DNA of 64,000 nt from Anaerolineales bacterium (GTDB lineage: Bacteria; Chloroflexota; Anaerolineae; Anaerolineales; Villigracilaceae). The translations under genes and the position numbers were made by a program. The stretch is from NCBI GenBank assembly GCA_030583925.1, contig CP129482.1:3100001-3164000 (forward strand), read 5' to 3'. The notes under the pieces were generated by a model that saw only the letters and a program-made list of their open reading frames with translations, was not told the DNA's origin and made no database searches. Positions within the stretch are counted from its first letter, which is position 1, and every line of letters begins with the position of its first letter. Positions 41,214 to 51,077 of this stretch are shown piece by piece.

Positions 41214-42059
41214 CTATTTTTTATCCAGCGGGCTACCCTTTAACTTGCTCTTCGGCAGGCTGGAACGCCACGCGTAATATCCCAGCCCCGCGCCTGCCAG
41301 CAACAGAAGAAACCCGAAGATTCCCAAAATTGGAGAACGCCCTCCGCCGCTTTCATCCACCGGTTCGCCGGCTGTGACCGTCTTCGCCTGTGCGCCGAAA
41401 TCAACCGAAGCGCGGTCGCCAGCTTTGACGGTCAATTTGTAACTGACAACCATCGTCGGGTTGTAATTATCGGGGATCGCCATACTGATGTTGTAGTCGC
41501 CCTGCGGCACATCGGGAAAACACGTCCGATCCGGTTCGAGCGTATCCGGGTCATAACTAGATAATGTATTTTGCTGTTGCGAATACGAGCCGTTGAGATT
41601 CGTAAGGCTGACCGCGCCGCCTTCGATGCCAAACTCAGTTTCCTGCCGCAACGCGTCGCCATTGGCATCATCGAAGAGCAACACGCAGACTTCGGTCGTT
41701 CCACTTACCGGCGTGGGAGTGGGCGTCGGCGAGGGAAGCGTGGGAACAGGTCCCGGCGTGGGTTCGTTGGAAACAAGCCCAACCACGAGTTGCTGACCGA
41801 CGGTCAACGTGCAGTCTTGATCGAGCCGTGAATTTAGATCGCGCAACCGTTGAACCGTGATCCCATGCAAGAGCGCGACCTGTCCGCAGTTATCGCCTTC
41901 GACGACGGTGTACAAAATCCGCCCATCGGGTCCGGGCGTCGCGGTGACGAATCCCTGCGCGTGCGGCGCGGCAGAAACATCCATCGCAATCAATGACACG
42001 CTGAAAATAAGAATTGCGAGAATTAGCAATGAAGGAACGATTGCTTTTCGGTTTTTCAT
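41214..42059 (-). CDS. Anchored LysM-domain protein
   Basis: A 281-residue surface protein: signal peptide (SLLILAILIFSVSLIAMDVS), one LysM domain (YTVVEGDNCGQVALLHGITV, QDCTLTVGQQLVVG) expected to bind peptidoglycan-type glycans, a Thr/Pro linker, a CnaB/SdrD-B-like beta domain (VCVLLFDDANGDALRQETEF, CFPDVPQGDYNISMAIPDNY) and a C-terminal transmembrane helix with basic tail (ILGIFGFLLLLAGAGLGYYA). It may tether the membrane to the wall or glycan layer. No ribosome site is evident. It is the last gene before the AT-rich island that begins near 42.1 kb. Confidence 0.85.
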   Translation of the reverse strand: MKNRKAIVPSLLILAILIFSVSLIAMDVSAAPHAQGFVTATPGPDGRILYTVVEGDNCGQVALLHGITVQRLRDLNSRLDQDCTLTVGQQLVVGLVSNEPTPGPVPTLPSPTPTPTPVSGTTEVCVLLFDDANGDALRQETEFGIEGGAVSLTNLNGSYSQQQNTLSSYDPDTLEPDRTCFPDVPQGDYNISMAIPDNYNPTMVVSYKLTVKAGDRASVDFGAQAKTVTAGEPVDESGGGRSPILGIFGFLLLLAGAGLGYYAWRSSLPKSKLKGSPLDKK

Positions 42060-42139
42060 CGGCGGGATTATATCATCGCCTTAGTCAACATCAAGACAAG
42101 GGATTCCTCTTCGATCAATTATCGAACTCGAAGTTCTAT

Positions 42140-42168
42140 TTGAATATTTATCGAATTTGTCGTAGAAT
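42140..42168 (+). promoter_or_regulatory. Sigma-70-type promoter for the signalling island
   Basis: TTGAAT, a 17-base spacer and TAGAAT stand about 90 bases before the first island gene. Its position and perfect spacing make it the best candidate for driving the plus-strand series. Confidence 0.5.
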
Positions 42169-42256
42169 AAAAGCACTATATGGAATGGCATAATACAAAC
42201 CTAACAGCGCACAAAAATTATATTATTCTCGGATGAAATGAAGCACTAGGAGGTTT

Positions 42257-43372
42257 ATGATGGGACTCCCCCCGACAATGAATGCTTTAAGGAAACCATA
42301 CGGCAAAGAGGGATTAGAGTTGGATCAGGTTGCCCCTACACCAAACGAAGTCGGACCTGAGGATGTACTGATTAAGGTATTAAGGGCTTCAGTCTGCGGA
42401 ACAGATTTACATATCTTTAAATCCGATCCATCTATTAGAGATAGAGTGGCACACAACCAAATTATCGGACACGAATTCTGCGGAGAGGTTATGGAAGTGG
42501 GAGAACAGGTAACAATTTTAGCTAAAGGAGATATTGTTTCCAGTGAAAGTCATATTGTTTGTGGTACTTGCTTTCAATGCACCAACGGACAGCCTCACCT
42601 ATGCCAGGAAATATCACTGATTGGCGTAGATAGACCAGGAGGGCTTGCACAATTCGTAGTGGTTCCAGCAAAAAACGCAATAAAGATTCAGGGCATTCCA
42701 CTTGAAGTAGCAAGTTTTATGGACGCCTATGGAAACGCGGTGGATACAGCCATGACTGTAGGACTAGCTGCAAAAACAGTCTTAATTACAGGTTGTGGCC
42801 CTCAAGGGCTGATGGCTATAGCGCTTGCGGTTGCGTTAGGCGCAAAACAAATCATCGCTACTGAAGTGTCCAAAATGAGAATCGATATGGCTTGGGAAAT
42901 ATTGGGGAAACATCTTCAAGACGACAGTAATCACTCTAAGTCCAGCACCAGAAAAGATAACATTCTAAATCCGAAGGACCGCAACCTTATTAGCAACATT
43001 TATGAATTAACCGGGGGACTAGGCGTCGACGTGCTGCTCGAAATGTCTGGTCATCCATCGGCAATTACTGACGGTATCGCCGCATTAAGAAGCGGTGGCA
43101 ATGCTGTTATTTTGGGGTTGGCTTCAGATAAAATTGAACTTGAGTGGAACGACTTGGTTTTCAAGGGAATTACTGTCCACTTTAGATATGGGCGAAAACT
43201 ATATGAAACATGGACAAATGGACAAATGCTATTAAAATCAGGTTTGATTAATCTTGAATCGCTAATCCACAGGCCTTACTACAAACTCGAGGAGTTTGAT
43301 GTTGCGTTTCAAACGCTCCTCAAGGGAGAAGCGGCGAAGGTCATATTTACTCCGAATACAGATTATGTGTAA
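42257..43372 (+). CDS. Zinc-dependent alcohol dehydrogenase (Tdh-like MDR)
   Basis: A 371-residue medium-chain dehydrogenase. The catalytic zinc ligands lie in ASVCGTDLH and IGHEFCGEV, the structural zinc in CGTCFQCTNGQPHLC, and the nucleotide fold in VLITGCGPQGLMAIALAVAL. The overall pattern is closest to threonine/sorbitol dehydrogenase types (GNAVDTAMTV). The segment KHLQDDSNHSKSSTRKDNIL looks like an insertion. An excellent AGGAGG precedes the ATG. The gene opens a row of plus-strand genes and is AT-richer than the gene to its left. Its link to the signalling genes that follow is not obvious, so it could supply a metabolic signal or merely be a passenger. Confidence 0.85.
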   Translation: MMGLPPTMNALRKPYGKEGLELDQVAPTPNEVGPEDVLIKVLRASVCGTDLHIFKSDPSIRDRVAHNQIIGHEFCGEVMEVGEQVTILAKGDIVSSESHIVCGTCFQCTNGQPHLCQEISLIGVDRPGGLAQFVVVPAKNAIKIQGIPLEVASFMDAYGNAVDTAMTVGLAAKTVLITGCGPQGLMAIALAVALGAKQIIATEVSKMRIDMAWEILGKHLQDDSNHSKSSTRKDNILNPKDRNLISNIYELTGGLGVDVLLEMSGHPSAITDGIAALRSGGNAVILGLASDKIELEWNDLVFKGITVHFRYGRKLYETWTNGQMLLKSGLINLESLIHRPYYKLEEFDVAFQTLLKGEAAKVIFTPNTDYV

Positions 43373-43392
43373 TTCTAGTAGGAGATTCGGCC

Positions 43393-44304
43393 ATGGAAAA
43401 CAAACCACGAATTCTCGTTGTTGATGATGATACACGATGGCAAGAAATATATCGGGAGGCTCTTGAAGACCACGACTATGAAGTTACCACCCTTGGAAAT
43501 AAAAATCTGGCGCTTAAGGCTCTAGACGAGACATTCTTTCATGCCGCCATTGTGGATCTAAAACTAGGCGAAGATGAGAAAAACAGGGATGGCTTGGAAG
43601 TATTAAGGAAGATTTGGGCGCTGGATGAAGGTACACGCGCTGTAGTGGGATCTGGTTACCTGGATGTATCAATGTTTGACGAATTTCAAAAGATGGGTAT
43701 TCTCTCTCTTACCGAAATACCCGCTGAGGCGAGAAAACAAATCGATGCTATCAATTTTTATAACGGCTTAATAAAGAAGAACGACCCACTATCAAAAATC
43801 CTCGATACTGTAATAAAAGCGGTAGAAGAATCTTGGCGAAAAAGCATTAAACAGCAATGGGGTCAATCTCCATTTAAAATAATTAGAGACCTTCCTGCCA
43901 AAGATGCACAGCGCTTACTTCGCGCCGGGAAAATTGAAGAATTGCGCCCATTTCTTTCTTCGCTTGTAAACCCACTCTTTCCTTGGCTATTACCAAAAAT
44001 GGCAAAGACCATTGATATTAAGGATGAAAACGGGCAGGTAATTGCATTTGAAACAGTTTGCTGGAGTCGGTCGAAAGGCAATGGCGCCGCAATAAGATTT
44101 GGAAGGCATAATGATTTCAATAAATCCCTTGCCCTCATACCGATCGCCTCAAATTATCCCAGCAACATCACTGTTGAGTCGTTTGGAGACAGCGATACTT
44201 GGGCCCATTTGATTTCCCCCCCCCTGGAAGGGGTAGTATACAAACTGACAAACATCAAATTTGACGAATACTTCGAACCGCCTATACATAAAAGAGACTT
44301 GTAA
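43393..44304 (+). CDS. Response regulator with unrecognised output domain (1)
   Basis: A 303-residue protein. Residues 1-125 are a receiver domain (RILVVDDDTRWQEIYREALE, phospho-acceptor in AIVDLKLGED). It has the family's odd insertion before RDGLEVL (EDEKNRDG), and the usual conserved Lys is replaced (LSLTEIPAE). Residues about 175-303 form an output domain I do not recognise. It is shared with the product of 50199-51017: LRPFLSSLVNPLFPWLLPKM, then VCWSRSKGNGAAIRFGRHND, and a closing YKLTNIKFDEYF. No helix-turn-helix is visible, so it is unlikely to be an ordinary transcription factor. It follows the dehydrogenase gene after 20 bases. Confidence 0.75.
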   Translation: MENKPRILVVDDDTRWQEIYREALEDHDYEVTTLGNKNLALKALDETFFHAAIVDLKLGEDEKNRDGLEVLRKIWALDEGTRAVVGSGYLDVSMFDEFQKMGILSLTEIPAEARKQIDAINFYNGLIKKNDPLSKILDTVIKAVEESWRKSIKQQWGQSPFKIIRDLPAKDAQRLLRAGKIEELRPFLSSLVNPLFPWLLPKMAKTIDIKDENGQVIAFETVCWSRSKGNGAAIRFGRHNDFNKSLALIPIASNYPSNITVESFGDSDTWAHLISPPLEGVVYKLTNIKFDEYFEPPIHKRDL

Positions 44305-44381
44305 TTCAGATAATCAAACAGAATAATATTGAATCAAAGTAATGCGCCAAGTTTTTTACAGAACATCAAAAGGAGAGAGGC

Positions 44382-47300
44382 GTGAATAAGAAAACCAAGC
44401 AGTCAATCGATAGTTCCGTTGATGTGCTGTTGCGTCTTGACCTCGACATCCTGTCCATTGGTGCTGTCAAGGATCTCAATAGTGTACTTGAAGACATTGC
44501 TCAAGCAACTTGGAGTTTTCTAGGAGGCAGTTTTTGCGTTGTTCAGCCCTACGAACAAAGCTCAGATCGGTTTCTTTTAAACCAATTCACTGTCGGGGGA
44601 GATCCAAGAGCAAAGTCTTTCACATGGACCGAGCCCCGTCCATCTGGTTCTGCTCGAACAACTCTAAAAGAGAAAATCTTGCTTATTGAGGATTATGATC
44701 GCCCCGAATACAAAAAAAAATATCCTTTCTTGGAAGGCAGCGTAGGAGCTTTTCGAGATGTTTTGCCTGTTAAGGCTACCGTGGGTATTTGCCTTGACGC
44801 TGGTGAAGAAATTGTTGGAGTTATTTTTGTTAATTATCCTGATGTTCAGGAATTTACATCGCAAAAGATAGAAGATGCAAAGCAATTCGCAAACCGAGCA
44901 GCATACGCAATCAGGAATGCTCGGCTCTACGACAAAGCCTTAAATATCAATAAACTTCTTTCAACGGCGAATAAATTAACTGCACTTATCGGGGAAACAC
45001 AAGAACTCATGGATACAGCACTTGAAGATGCGGTTCACCTAATAGGTATGGATCGTGGAGGAATAGTATTACACGAGGGCACCGGAGGCAGATTGGTAGC
45101 TTCCTATCCAAAATCAGATGATATTCAAACCATTTTCAAAGATTCAAGTCTACAGAGAAGGATACGAATATCATCAGGCCCAATTGAAATTTACGATGTA
45201 GAGACAGACCCTGATCTAGATGAAGAAGAGAGACGTACTTTTATGAAGCGCGGCATCAAGTCATCCCTAATCACGCCGCTTATTGCCAGAGACAAAGTCT
45301 TTGGAAGCATAGGCCTTGACGAAATAAAAAATTACAGACATTTCAGTAATAGTGAAAAAGAGTTAGTAAAACTTATTGCCGATGTGACAGCAACAGCTAT
45401 CGAAAACGAACGCCTTTATACTGATGTCATTGAAGCATCTGAAAAGATTTCAAAAAGAGCTTTGGAAACAAACGTAAAAATAGTTGAGTTTTATGAATAC
45501 GTAATGGAACAAACTTTAGAACTCATGGATTTTCAAGCAGGCTGGTTGCTTGAGAAGGAAGGAGAAGGTCTCAGAATAGTAATGACCGACTCGCTTCACA
45601 AGGAGGACGTTGGACGGTATTTCGATCTTAATAAGAGTATAAGTGGCATGAGTGTCACAAGGAAAGAGCCCATCTTGATTAATGATTTAGAAAATATTTC
45701 TGATATTGAATTAAGCCCGTTATATCAATCCCCAACAGGCCCTAAGAAAATGATGAGCGAATTGGTGGTTCCTCTAATGATAGGGAATGAGGCGATTGGA
45801 GCATTTAATATTGAAAGTGAGGTAAAGAACTCATTTCGAAATCGCCATAAAGAAATGCTAAAACTCTTGAGCACTCAAGTCGCACATGCTATTGAACTCG
45901 CACGACTTCGCCAGACAACAAGATTACTGAGCGACTTGGAACTAGAACTCTCTCGAAAAACCGAAATGAGCGAAGTCTTGGATTCAATTATTAAAGGAGC
46001 AATAGAACTTGTACACGGCGCATCGAAAGGATACGGTCAAATATTGCTTCTGGAACAAAATCAATTAGTTACACGATACACAACAAATCGTCACCAGGAA
46101 ACGGGTGAACCACCAGACGATCTAAATAGACCATATGGCTTGATGGAGTGCAATAGTGGAATTGCTGTTAGAGAAAAAAAACCTATTATTTTTCCCCAAA
46201 CTGACGAACTTGAATATTTTGTTATACACATCGCTGAAAGTGAGACTGGACGTCAAGGCTTTGCAGAGAGAAGAATCTTACAGAAAGTACTTTATAAACG
46301 GGCTCTTGAAGCGGAAAAAGAGAAAATAGCTGCTGAATATGCTATACCAATCTTCTCAACACAAAACAACATTGTCGGAGTTGTGAATATTGAAACACCG
46401 AAGAAAGAGGGATTTGATCAACACGAACAAAACGAACTGGATAATTACGTAAGACAGGTTTCCCGAAATCTGGTATCGGCCTTTGAATTATCGGAGCAAG
46501 ATGAACTGAACCGACTTTTGAAATCAATATTGGCGCGAGCCAATACAAAATTTGGTCAAATTCTCCGACTCGCAGAAGAAAGTAATGGCGAGGAATTAAT
46601 TATTGATGCTACAACAGGTGGAGAACCTCTTCACACGCGCATTAGAGTTGACGATTCGATTTCGGGCGAATGCGTGCAGGAAAAAGCCCCTCGGTATATC
46701 CCTGACGTTAGTAGACACGGGAAATACAAAAGGTTTTTGGGCGAAGAAATGAAAAGCGAATTGGTAATTCCTCTTATCATCGAAAAAGATGTTATTGGGG
46801 TTCTTAATCTGGAAAGTTCAATACCTTTTTACTATTCTATAAATCATGCAATAATTCTTGAGGCATTTGCTGCACAAGCATCCGTAGCAATAGACCGGGC
46901 AAAGAAATTCCAAGGTATCACTCTCTCAGAAATTGGCGCAATTGCCGGAGATGTTGTGCACCGCCTCAATAATCCCTTAGGGGCTATTAGCACAAGGATA
47001 GAGCTCTTTAGAGGTAAATACAAAGATACTATTGAAACCGATCAGTATTTATCTCAATTCATATCGAGAACAGAGAGAGATTTAAAAGATTCAAAGGAAA
47101 TAATCCAGGAGTTGCGAAAGACTTACAAAAAAGGTGCACCCACATCAACAAATCTATTGGAATCTGTCAAGAAAGGGCTGGAAAGTTTAGATATGCCCGA
47201 AGGTGTAAGGTTGGTTGTTGAAATCGAAGCATCTCTAGAAGTGGTCGCCAGTGAGCGATTGCCCTATATTATATGGAATCTCCTCGACAATGCCAGAAAA

Positions 47301-47621
47301 GCAGTATTGAGAGCAAAACGAGATGTAGGGCAAATCGTAATAAGCGCGACAAAAAAGCAAGGTTGGGCTATAATAAAGATAACTGACAATGGAATAGGAA
47401 TCCCACCAGCACAAATAGACCTTATCTGGGATCCAGATATTACTACTACTACAGATTCCGATGCACCTGCCCACGGGCTTGGTTTATACTGGACAAAAGC
47501 GATGATAGAAAGTTATGGCGGAGAAATAGGTGTAGAAAGCGAATTGGGAATTGGAACGCACTTTACTATAAAACTCCGCAGCACAGACAACCAAGAAAAA
47601 AATGATCGCAAAGCAATCTAA
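44382..47621 (+). CDS. Sensor histidine kinase with five GAF domains
   Basis: A 1079-residue soluble kinase. Five GAF-type modules follow one another, each ending in the typical pattern (GVIFVNY...AIRNARL, GSIGLDE...AIENERL, GAFNIES...AIELARL, GVVNIET, GVLNLES...AIDRAKK). Residues about 865-1079 are the kinase core: a phospho-accepting His in DVVHRLNNPLGAI, N-box NLLDNARKAV, G1 DNGIGIPP and G2 HGLGLYWTKA. There is no membrane segment, so it senses cytoplasmic ligands. The start is a GTG at 44382 after AGGAGAGAGGC. Its end overlaps the next response regulator by 20 bases, pointing to a cognate pair. Confidence 0.92.
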   Translation: MNKKTKQSIDSSVDVLLRLDLDILSIGAVKDLNSVLEDIAQATWSFLGGSFCVVQPYEQSSDRFLLNQFTVGGDPRAKSFTWTEPRPSGSARTTLKEKILLIEDYDRPEYKKKYPFLEGSVGAFRDVLPVKATVGICLDAGEEIVGVIFVNYPDVQEFTSQKIEDAKQFANRAAYAIRNARLYDKALNINKLLSTANKLTALIGETQELMDTALEDAVHLIGMDRGGIVLHEGTGGRLVASYPKSDDIQTIFKDSSLQRRIRISSGPIEIYDVETDPDLDEEERRTFMKRGIKSSLITPLIARDKVFGSIGLDEIKNYRHFSNSEKELVKLIADVTATAIENERLYTDVIEASEKISKRALETNVKIVEFYEYVMEQTLELMDFQAGWLLEKEGEGLRIVMTDSLHKEDVGRYFDLNKSISGMSVTRKEPILINDLENISDIELSPLYQSPTGPKKMMSELVVPLMIGNEAIGAFNIESEVKNSFRNRHKEMLKLLSTQVAHAIELARLRQTTRLLSDLELELSRKTEMSEVLDSIIKGAIELVHGASKGYGQILLLEQNQLVTRYTTNRHQETGEPPDDLNRPYGLMECNSGIAVREKKPIIFPQTDELEYFVIHIAESETGRQGFAERRILQKVLYKRALEAEKEKIAAEYAIPIFSTQNNIVGVVNIETPKKEGFDQHEQNELDNYVRQVSRNLVSAFELSEQDELNRLLKSILARANTKFGQILRLAEESNGEELIIDATTGGEPLHTRIRVDDSISGECVQEKAPRYIPDVSRHGKYKRFLGEEMKSELVIPLIIEKDVIGVLNLESSIPFYYSINHAIILEAFAAQASVAIDRAKKFQGITLSEIGAIAGDVVHRLNNPLGAISTRIELFRGKYKDTIETDQYLSQFISRTERDLKDSKEIIQELRKTYKKGAPTSTNLLESVKKGLESLDMPEGVRLVVEIEASLEVVASERLPYIIWNLLDNARKAVLRAKRDVGQIVISATKKQGWAIIKITDNGIGIPPAQIDLIWDPDITTTTDSDAPAHGLGLYWTKAMIESYGGEIGVESELGIGTHFTIKLRSTDNQEKNDRKAI

Positions 47622-48066
47622 AACAAAAATTTTAATTGTAGAGGATGAAACCTCCTACAAAGAACTCTATGAGGAGATTTTATCTCATGATTATCGATTA
47701 TCCTTTGCACCTAACCTGACTGGGGCAAAAAACGCAATAGCCGAGTTCCAACCTACTATTGCTCTTATTGACATGAGACTTCAAAATGTCCGTGACAATA
47801 CGGATGGCCTTGAGTTAGCTGAATTTATTCATGTACTGAACGCTGGAATAATAACAATTCTTAAAAGTGGCTTCCCTTTTCAATCTCAGGAAATTCAAGA
47901 AAGGATTAGAAAAGCAAATGTGTTTGCCGTCCTGGACAAGAGCAGCGACGAACAGGTAAAAGAGCTTCTTAGCACAATCAAGCAAGCTGAGACCGAGAGT
48001 CGTAAAACTAGCAAAAAGAATACTCTCTTTTATAAACTAGGAGTAACACAAGCTCATGAAAAATAA
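47602..48066 (+). CDS. Single-domain response regulator
   Basis: A 154-residue receiver-only protein. ILIVEDETSYKELYEEILSH holds the acidic pocket, ALIDMRLQNVRDNTDGLELA the phospho-Asp and the family's insertion, and AVLDKS the conserved Lys. A short basic tail follows. It overlaps both neighbours (20 bases with the kinase before, 11 bases with the hybrid kinase after), so the three are synthesised together. It may shuttle phosphate between kinases. Confidence 0.88.
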   Translation: MIAKQSKTKILIVEDETSYKELYEEILSHDYRLSFAPNLTGAKNAIAEFQPTIALIDMRLQNVRDNTDGLELAEFIHVLNAGIITILKSGFPFQSQEIQERIRKANVFAVLDKSSDEQVKELLSTIKQAETESRKTSKKNTLFYKLGVTQAHEK

Positions 48067-50194
48067 AATTCTTATCGTTGAGGACGCATTATCACTACAA
48101 GAAATATACGAAGAAATTCTCACCCAAGGCGGTTACGCTGTTACTGTTGCAGATTCGTATGAAAAAGCAATTTGGACAATTAGGGAAGAAAGTTTCGATT
48201 TGGCAATCATCGATGTAAAATTGATTGAGGAAGACATAAACAATCGCGATGGCTTAAGAGTATTGAGTGTATTAACTAAACTAGCTAACAAACCTGAAGT
48301 CATTTTGGCAACAGGATTTGAGGGATATATCGGGGAGGAAGAGAAAAAATATGCAATTGGTATTTTACAAAAACCCATTGACAATAATGAACTATTAAAA
48401 CTAGTTGAATTTGGAATCCAAAAGAGAGAAAATAACAAGAAGAGTTTGGAATCATGGGAGGTTAAGAATCTATTTCGTAATATTGTAGCCAAAATGTCTC
48501 GGGAACACTTGGACATCTCTGATATATTACAATACATCTTAAAAATGGTAAGGTCATTAACCAACGCTCCGTATGCAAATTTGTCGTTAGTGCAGGGTAA
48601 TGAGCTATTAATTGCAGCTGCAACCACTGGGGAAACAGGAAATCGGTATTTAATTGACGAATGTGTTAGTGGTCTAACGATAAGGCATCATAAAACAGTA
48701 AACGTCCCTGATGTTAGAGAAGAGTCTTATAAAAAGCTTTTTAAACCGGATTTGCGGTCAGATACGCGATCTGAACTTGCTGTTCCAGCTATCATTGGTT
48801 TAGATGTTATCGCAGTCCTTAATTTTGAAAGTCCGCAAATAGGGGCTTTCAACAATACCGATACGTTTTTGATTGAAGATATTGCCGCGTCAGCAGCTAT
48901 AGCTATTGAGAACGCAAGGTTGCAACAGAGCTTAATCGATCAAGCCAAACATGTTTTTCAACTAAGCGACATCTCTGATGAAGTCAATGCAATCATTCGT
49001 GAGGGCAGTGATGCTGTGGCTCTAAAAGTAGTTGAAAAAATGCATGAATTCTTTAGATGTGCAAAAGCTGCCATATACCTGATTCATGAAGGCAATCCAC
49101 CTTACTACTATCTCGCGGCACAAAAAGGATTAAGCAAAGATTATATAGAAAAATCCAAGAAAATTGATTTGTCATCACCAAGGGCATTTGTAGCAAGAAC
49201 AAGCCTGCCTTTATTTATTAATGATATCGAAAACGAAGATGAAATTAGCGTGCTCACAGATTCAGATTTTGTACGAGCAACAGCAAAAAGTGAGGGATAT
49301 CGATCGTTTCTAGATTACCCTCTAGAGGTTCAAAAAAAGATTATAGGATCATTTGTAGCGTACTATGATAAACCCCAGTCTTTCAAAGAAAGCAGTGAAG
49401 AAGCCGCTTTGACTAAGATGTTTGCAGATCATGCGGCTATTGCACTGGAAAACGCTAGACAATACCGTGAACTTGAATTGGCGAAGAGGAAAGAAAAGCT
49501 AGCCGCAATTGGAGAAGTTTCAGGCGATCTTGTTCATCGGTTGAATAGCCCGTTTATAGCAGTAAAATATAATGTTGAATTAATAGAGAGAAGGTATGAA
49601 GAAAAAACAGATCAATATTTACGAGAAAAATTGCGGGAGATTAAACGAATAGCAATAGATGCGATTGAAAAAGTTACAGAGATGAAGGAACAAGTCCGCG
49701 GTGATGTTGTCAACTTTCTTCCAGTAGAAATTGCAGAGCTTACGAAAAAAGCAATTAATGAAATTTCAATCCCTGATCATATCAAACTTGAAAATAAACT
49801 TGATAAGAAAAGTTTGCCCACCGTTAAAGCCAATAAACAACTTGCCAAAGTGTTCGAAAATCTCATAAATAATGCAATTGAGGCCATGCCACAAGGTGGC
49901 CAAATAATTATTGATGGAAAAGTAAATTCACCCTTTGTTGAAATTAGTTTCACAGATACGGGTATTGGGGTCCCCGACGGTTGGGGAGAAGAGATTTTTA
50001 ATGTTTTATCCGTATTTACATCGAAACCGGCAAGAGGAAAACCGGGGCAGGGACTGGGCCTGTGGTATTCTAAAGCTTATATAACAGCTTGCGGCGGGGA
50101 ATTTCCTCCGCCAGAGAAAGGAAAAGATAACAAGGGGTCCAAATTCATAATTCGGCTACTTATTTATCAAAATCAAGATAAGGAAGAAGGGTAA
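48056..50194 (+). CDS. Hybrid REC-GAF-GAF histidine kinase
   Basis: A 712-residue protein with an N-terminal receiver (KILIVEDALSLQEIYEEILT, AIIDVKLIEEDINNRDGLRV, LQKPIDNNELL), two GAF modules (LNFESPQIGAFNNTDTFLIE; VAYYDKPQSFKESSEEAALT) and a C-terminal kinase core (GDLVHRLNSPFIAVKYNVEL, NLINNAIEAMPQGG, DTGIGVPDGWG, GQGLGLWYSKAY). The receiver shares the NRDG insertion with the other regulators here and could be controlled by the first kinase. The gene overlaps its upstream neighbour and ends five bases before the next. Confidence 0.9.
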   Translation: MKNKILIVEDALSLQEIYEEILTQGGYAVTVADSYEKAIWTIREESFDLAIIDVKLIEEDINNRDGLRVLSVLTKLANKPEVILATGFEGYIGEEEKKYAIGILQKPIDNNELLKLVEFGIQKRENNKKSLESWEVKNLFRNIVAKMSREHLDISDILQYILKMVRSLTNAPYANLSLVQGNELLIAAATTGETGNRYLIDECVSGLTIRHHKTVNVPDVREESYKKLFKPDLRSDTRSELAVPAIIGLDVIAVLNFESPQIGAFNNTDTFLIEDIAASAAIAIENARLQQSLIDQAKHVFQLSDISDEVNAIIREGSDAVALKVVEKMHEFFRCAKAAIYLIHEGNPPYYYLAAQKGLSKDYIEKSKKIDLSSPRAFVARTSLPLFINDIENEDEISVLTDSDFVRATAKSEGYRSFLDYPLEVQKKIIGSFVAYYDKPQSFKESSEEAALTKMFADHAAIALENARQYRELELAKRKEKLAAIGEVSGDLVHRLNSPFIAVKYNVELIERRYEEKTDQYLREKLREIKRIAIDAIEKVTEMKEQVRGDVVNFLPVEIAELTKKAINEISIPDHIKLENKLDKKSLPTVKANKQLAKVFENLINNAIEAMPQGGQIIIDGKVNSPFVEISFTDTGIGVPDGWGEEIFNVLSVFTSKPARGKPGQGLGLWYSKAYITACGGEFPPPEKGKDNKGSKFIIRLLIYQNQDKEEG

Positions 50195-50198
50195 TAAA

Positions 50199-51017
50199 AT
50201 GAAAAGAATTCTCATAGTTGATGATTTAGTTAGTTTTCAAAACATTTATAAGGAAATTGCGGAAAATCTGGCTTTCGATTTTCATATAGCCCCTTCTTTA
50301 GTGGAGGCTAAGAGTTTATTAAAGAAGTACCACTATCAAGTTGCACTAATCGATTTAAGGCTGGATGATAAAGACGATAAAAACCGTGATGGCTTATTAG
50401 TTCTTAAAGAAATAAAGAACTACGAAGGGATAATACCAATAATGCTATCAGCCTATGAAGAACCGAGAGATGTTGATGAGGCACACAGGATTTATCCTGG
50501 GGTACTACAACAATTTACATCAAAGGAAGATCTGCCGGTAAAGGAATTAGAGATAGTTATACAAACAGCATTGAACCGTTCAACAGAAATTGCAACAAAG
50601 CCATTTATGATAATGGAATTAAGTAAACAAATAAAAGGTGACGCCTTGCTAAAGTTTAATGAAGAATACGATATTACACCTGAGGAAGTAGAGATTTTTT
50701 TACGAAGACTCCTTTACCCCTTTCGGCCGCTTCTCCCAGATAAGAAAGTTGCTGAGGGATATCCCATAGGAGATAAAAAGCTAACTGTAAGAACAAGATT
50801 TTGGAGCAAACTATTGGGGATTGCTGTTGTAGCTTGGTTTGGCAGGTATGAGGAAATGGAAGTTGCTATTAGGGAAACAGGAAAGGCAAGTGACAAACCA
50901 AGTGCGGATGGATTTGGCGAGAAAGTAGGTGAGGTATTTGATAGATTCTCATTTCAAAACGTCGGAGGTGCTGCTTATACATTGCCAAACATAGATTTTG
51001 ATAACTTCATAAGTTAA
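50199..51017 (+). CDS. Response regulator with unrecognised output domain (2)
   Basis: A 272-residue companion of the protein at 43393. The receiver (RILIVDDLVSFQNIYKEIAE, ALIDLRLDDKDDKNRDGLLV) again lacks the standard Lys arrangement (LQQFTSKED). The output part, residues about 150-272, aligns with that of the first regulator: EIFLRRLLYPFRPLLPDKK, RTRFWSKLLGIAVVAWFGRY and YTLPNIDFDNFIS. Two regulators with the same private output domain in one cluster suggest the domain is the effector of the pathway. No DNA-binding motif was seen. Confidence 0.75.
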   Translation: MKRILIVDDLVSFQNIYKEIAENLAFDFHIAPSLVEAKSLLKKYHYQVALIDLRLDDKDDKNRDGLLVLKEIKNYEGIIPIMLSAYEEPRDVDEAHRIYPGVLQQFTSKEDLPVKELEIVIQTALNRSTEIATKPFMIMELSKQIKGDALLKFNEEYDITPEEVEIFLRRLLYPFRPLLPDKKVAEGYPIGDKKLTVRTRFWSKLLGIAVVAWFGRYEEMEVAIRETGKASDKPSADGFGEKVGEVFDRFSFQNVGGAAYTLPNIDFDNFIS

Positions 51018-51077
51018 ACACAAGATCAAGGTATGCGCCATATTTTATTACCAAAGAATTAAGCAGGAGAATACATT

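Noticed and set aside
42060..42256. Missing 3' part of the truncated epimerase
   Set aside because: No SDR-like residues in any frame were found on either strand of this spacer.
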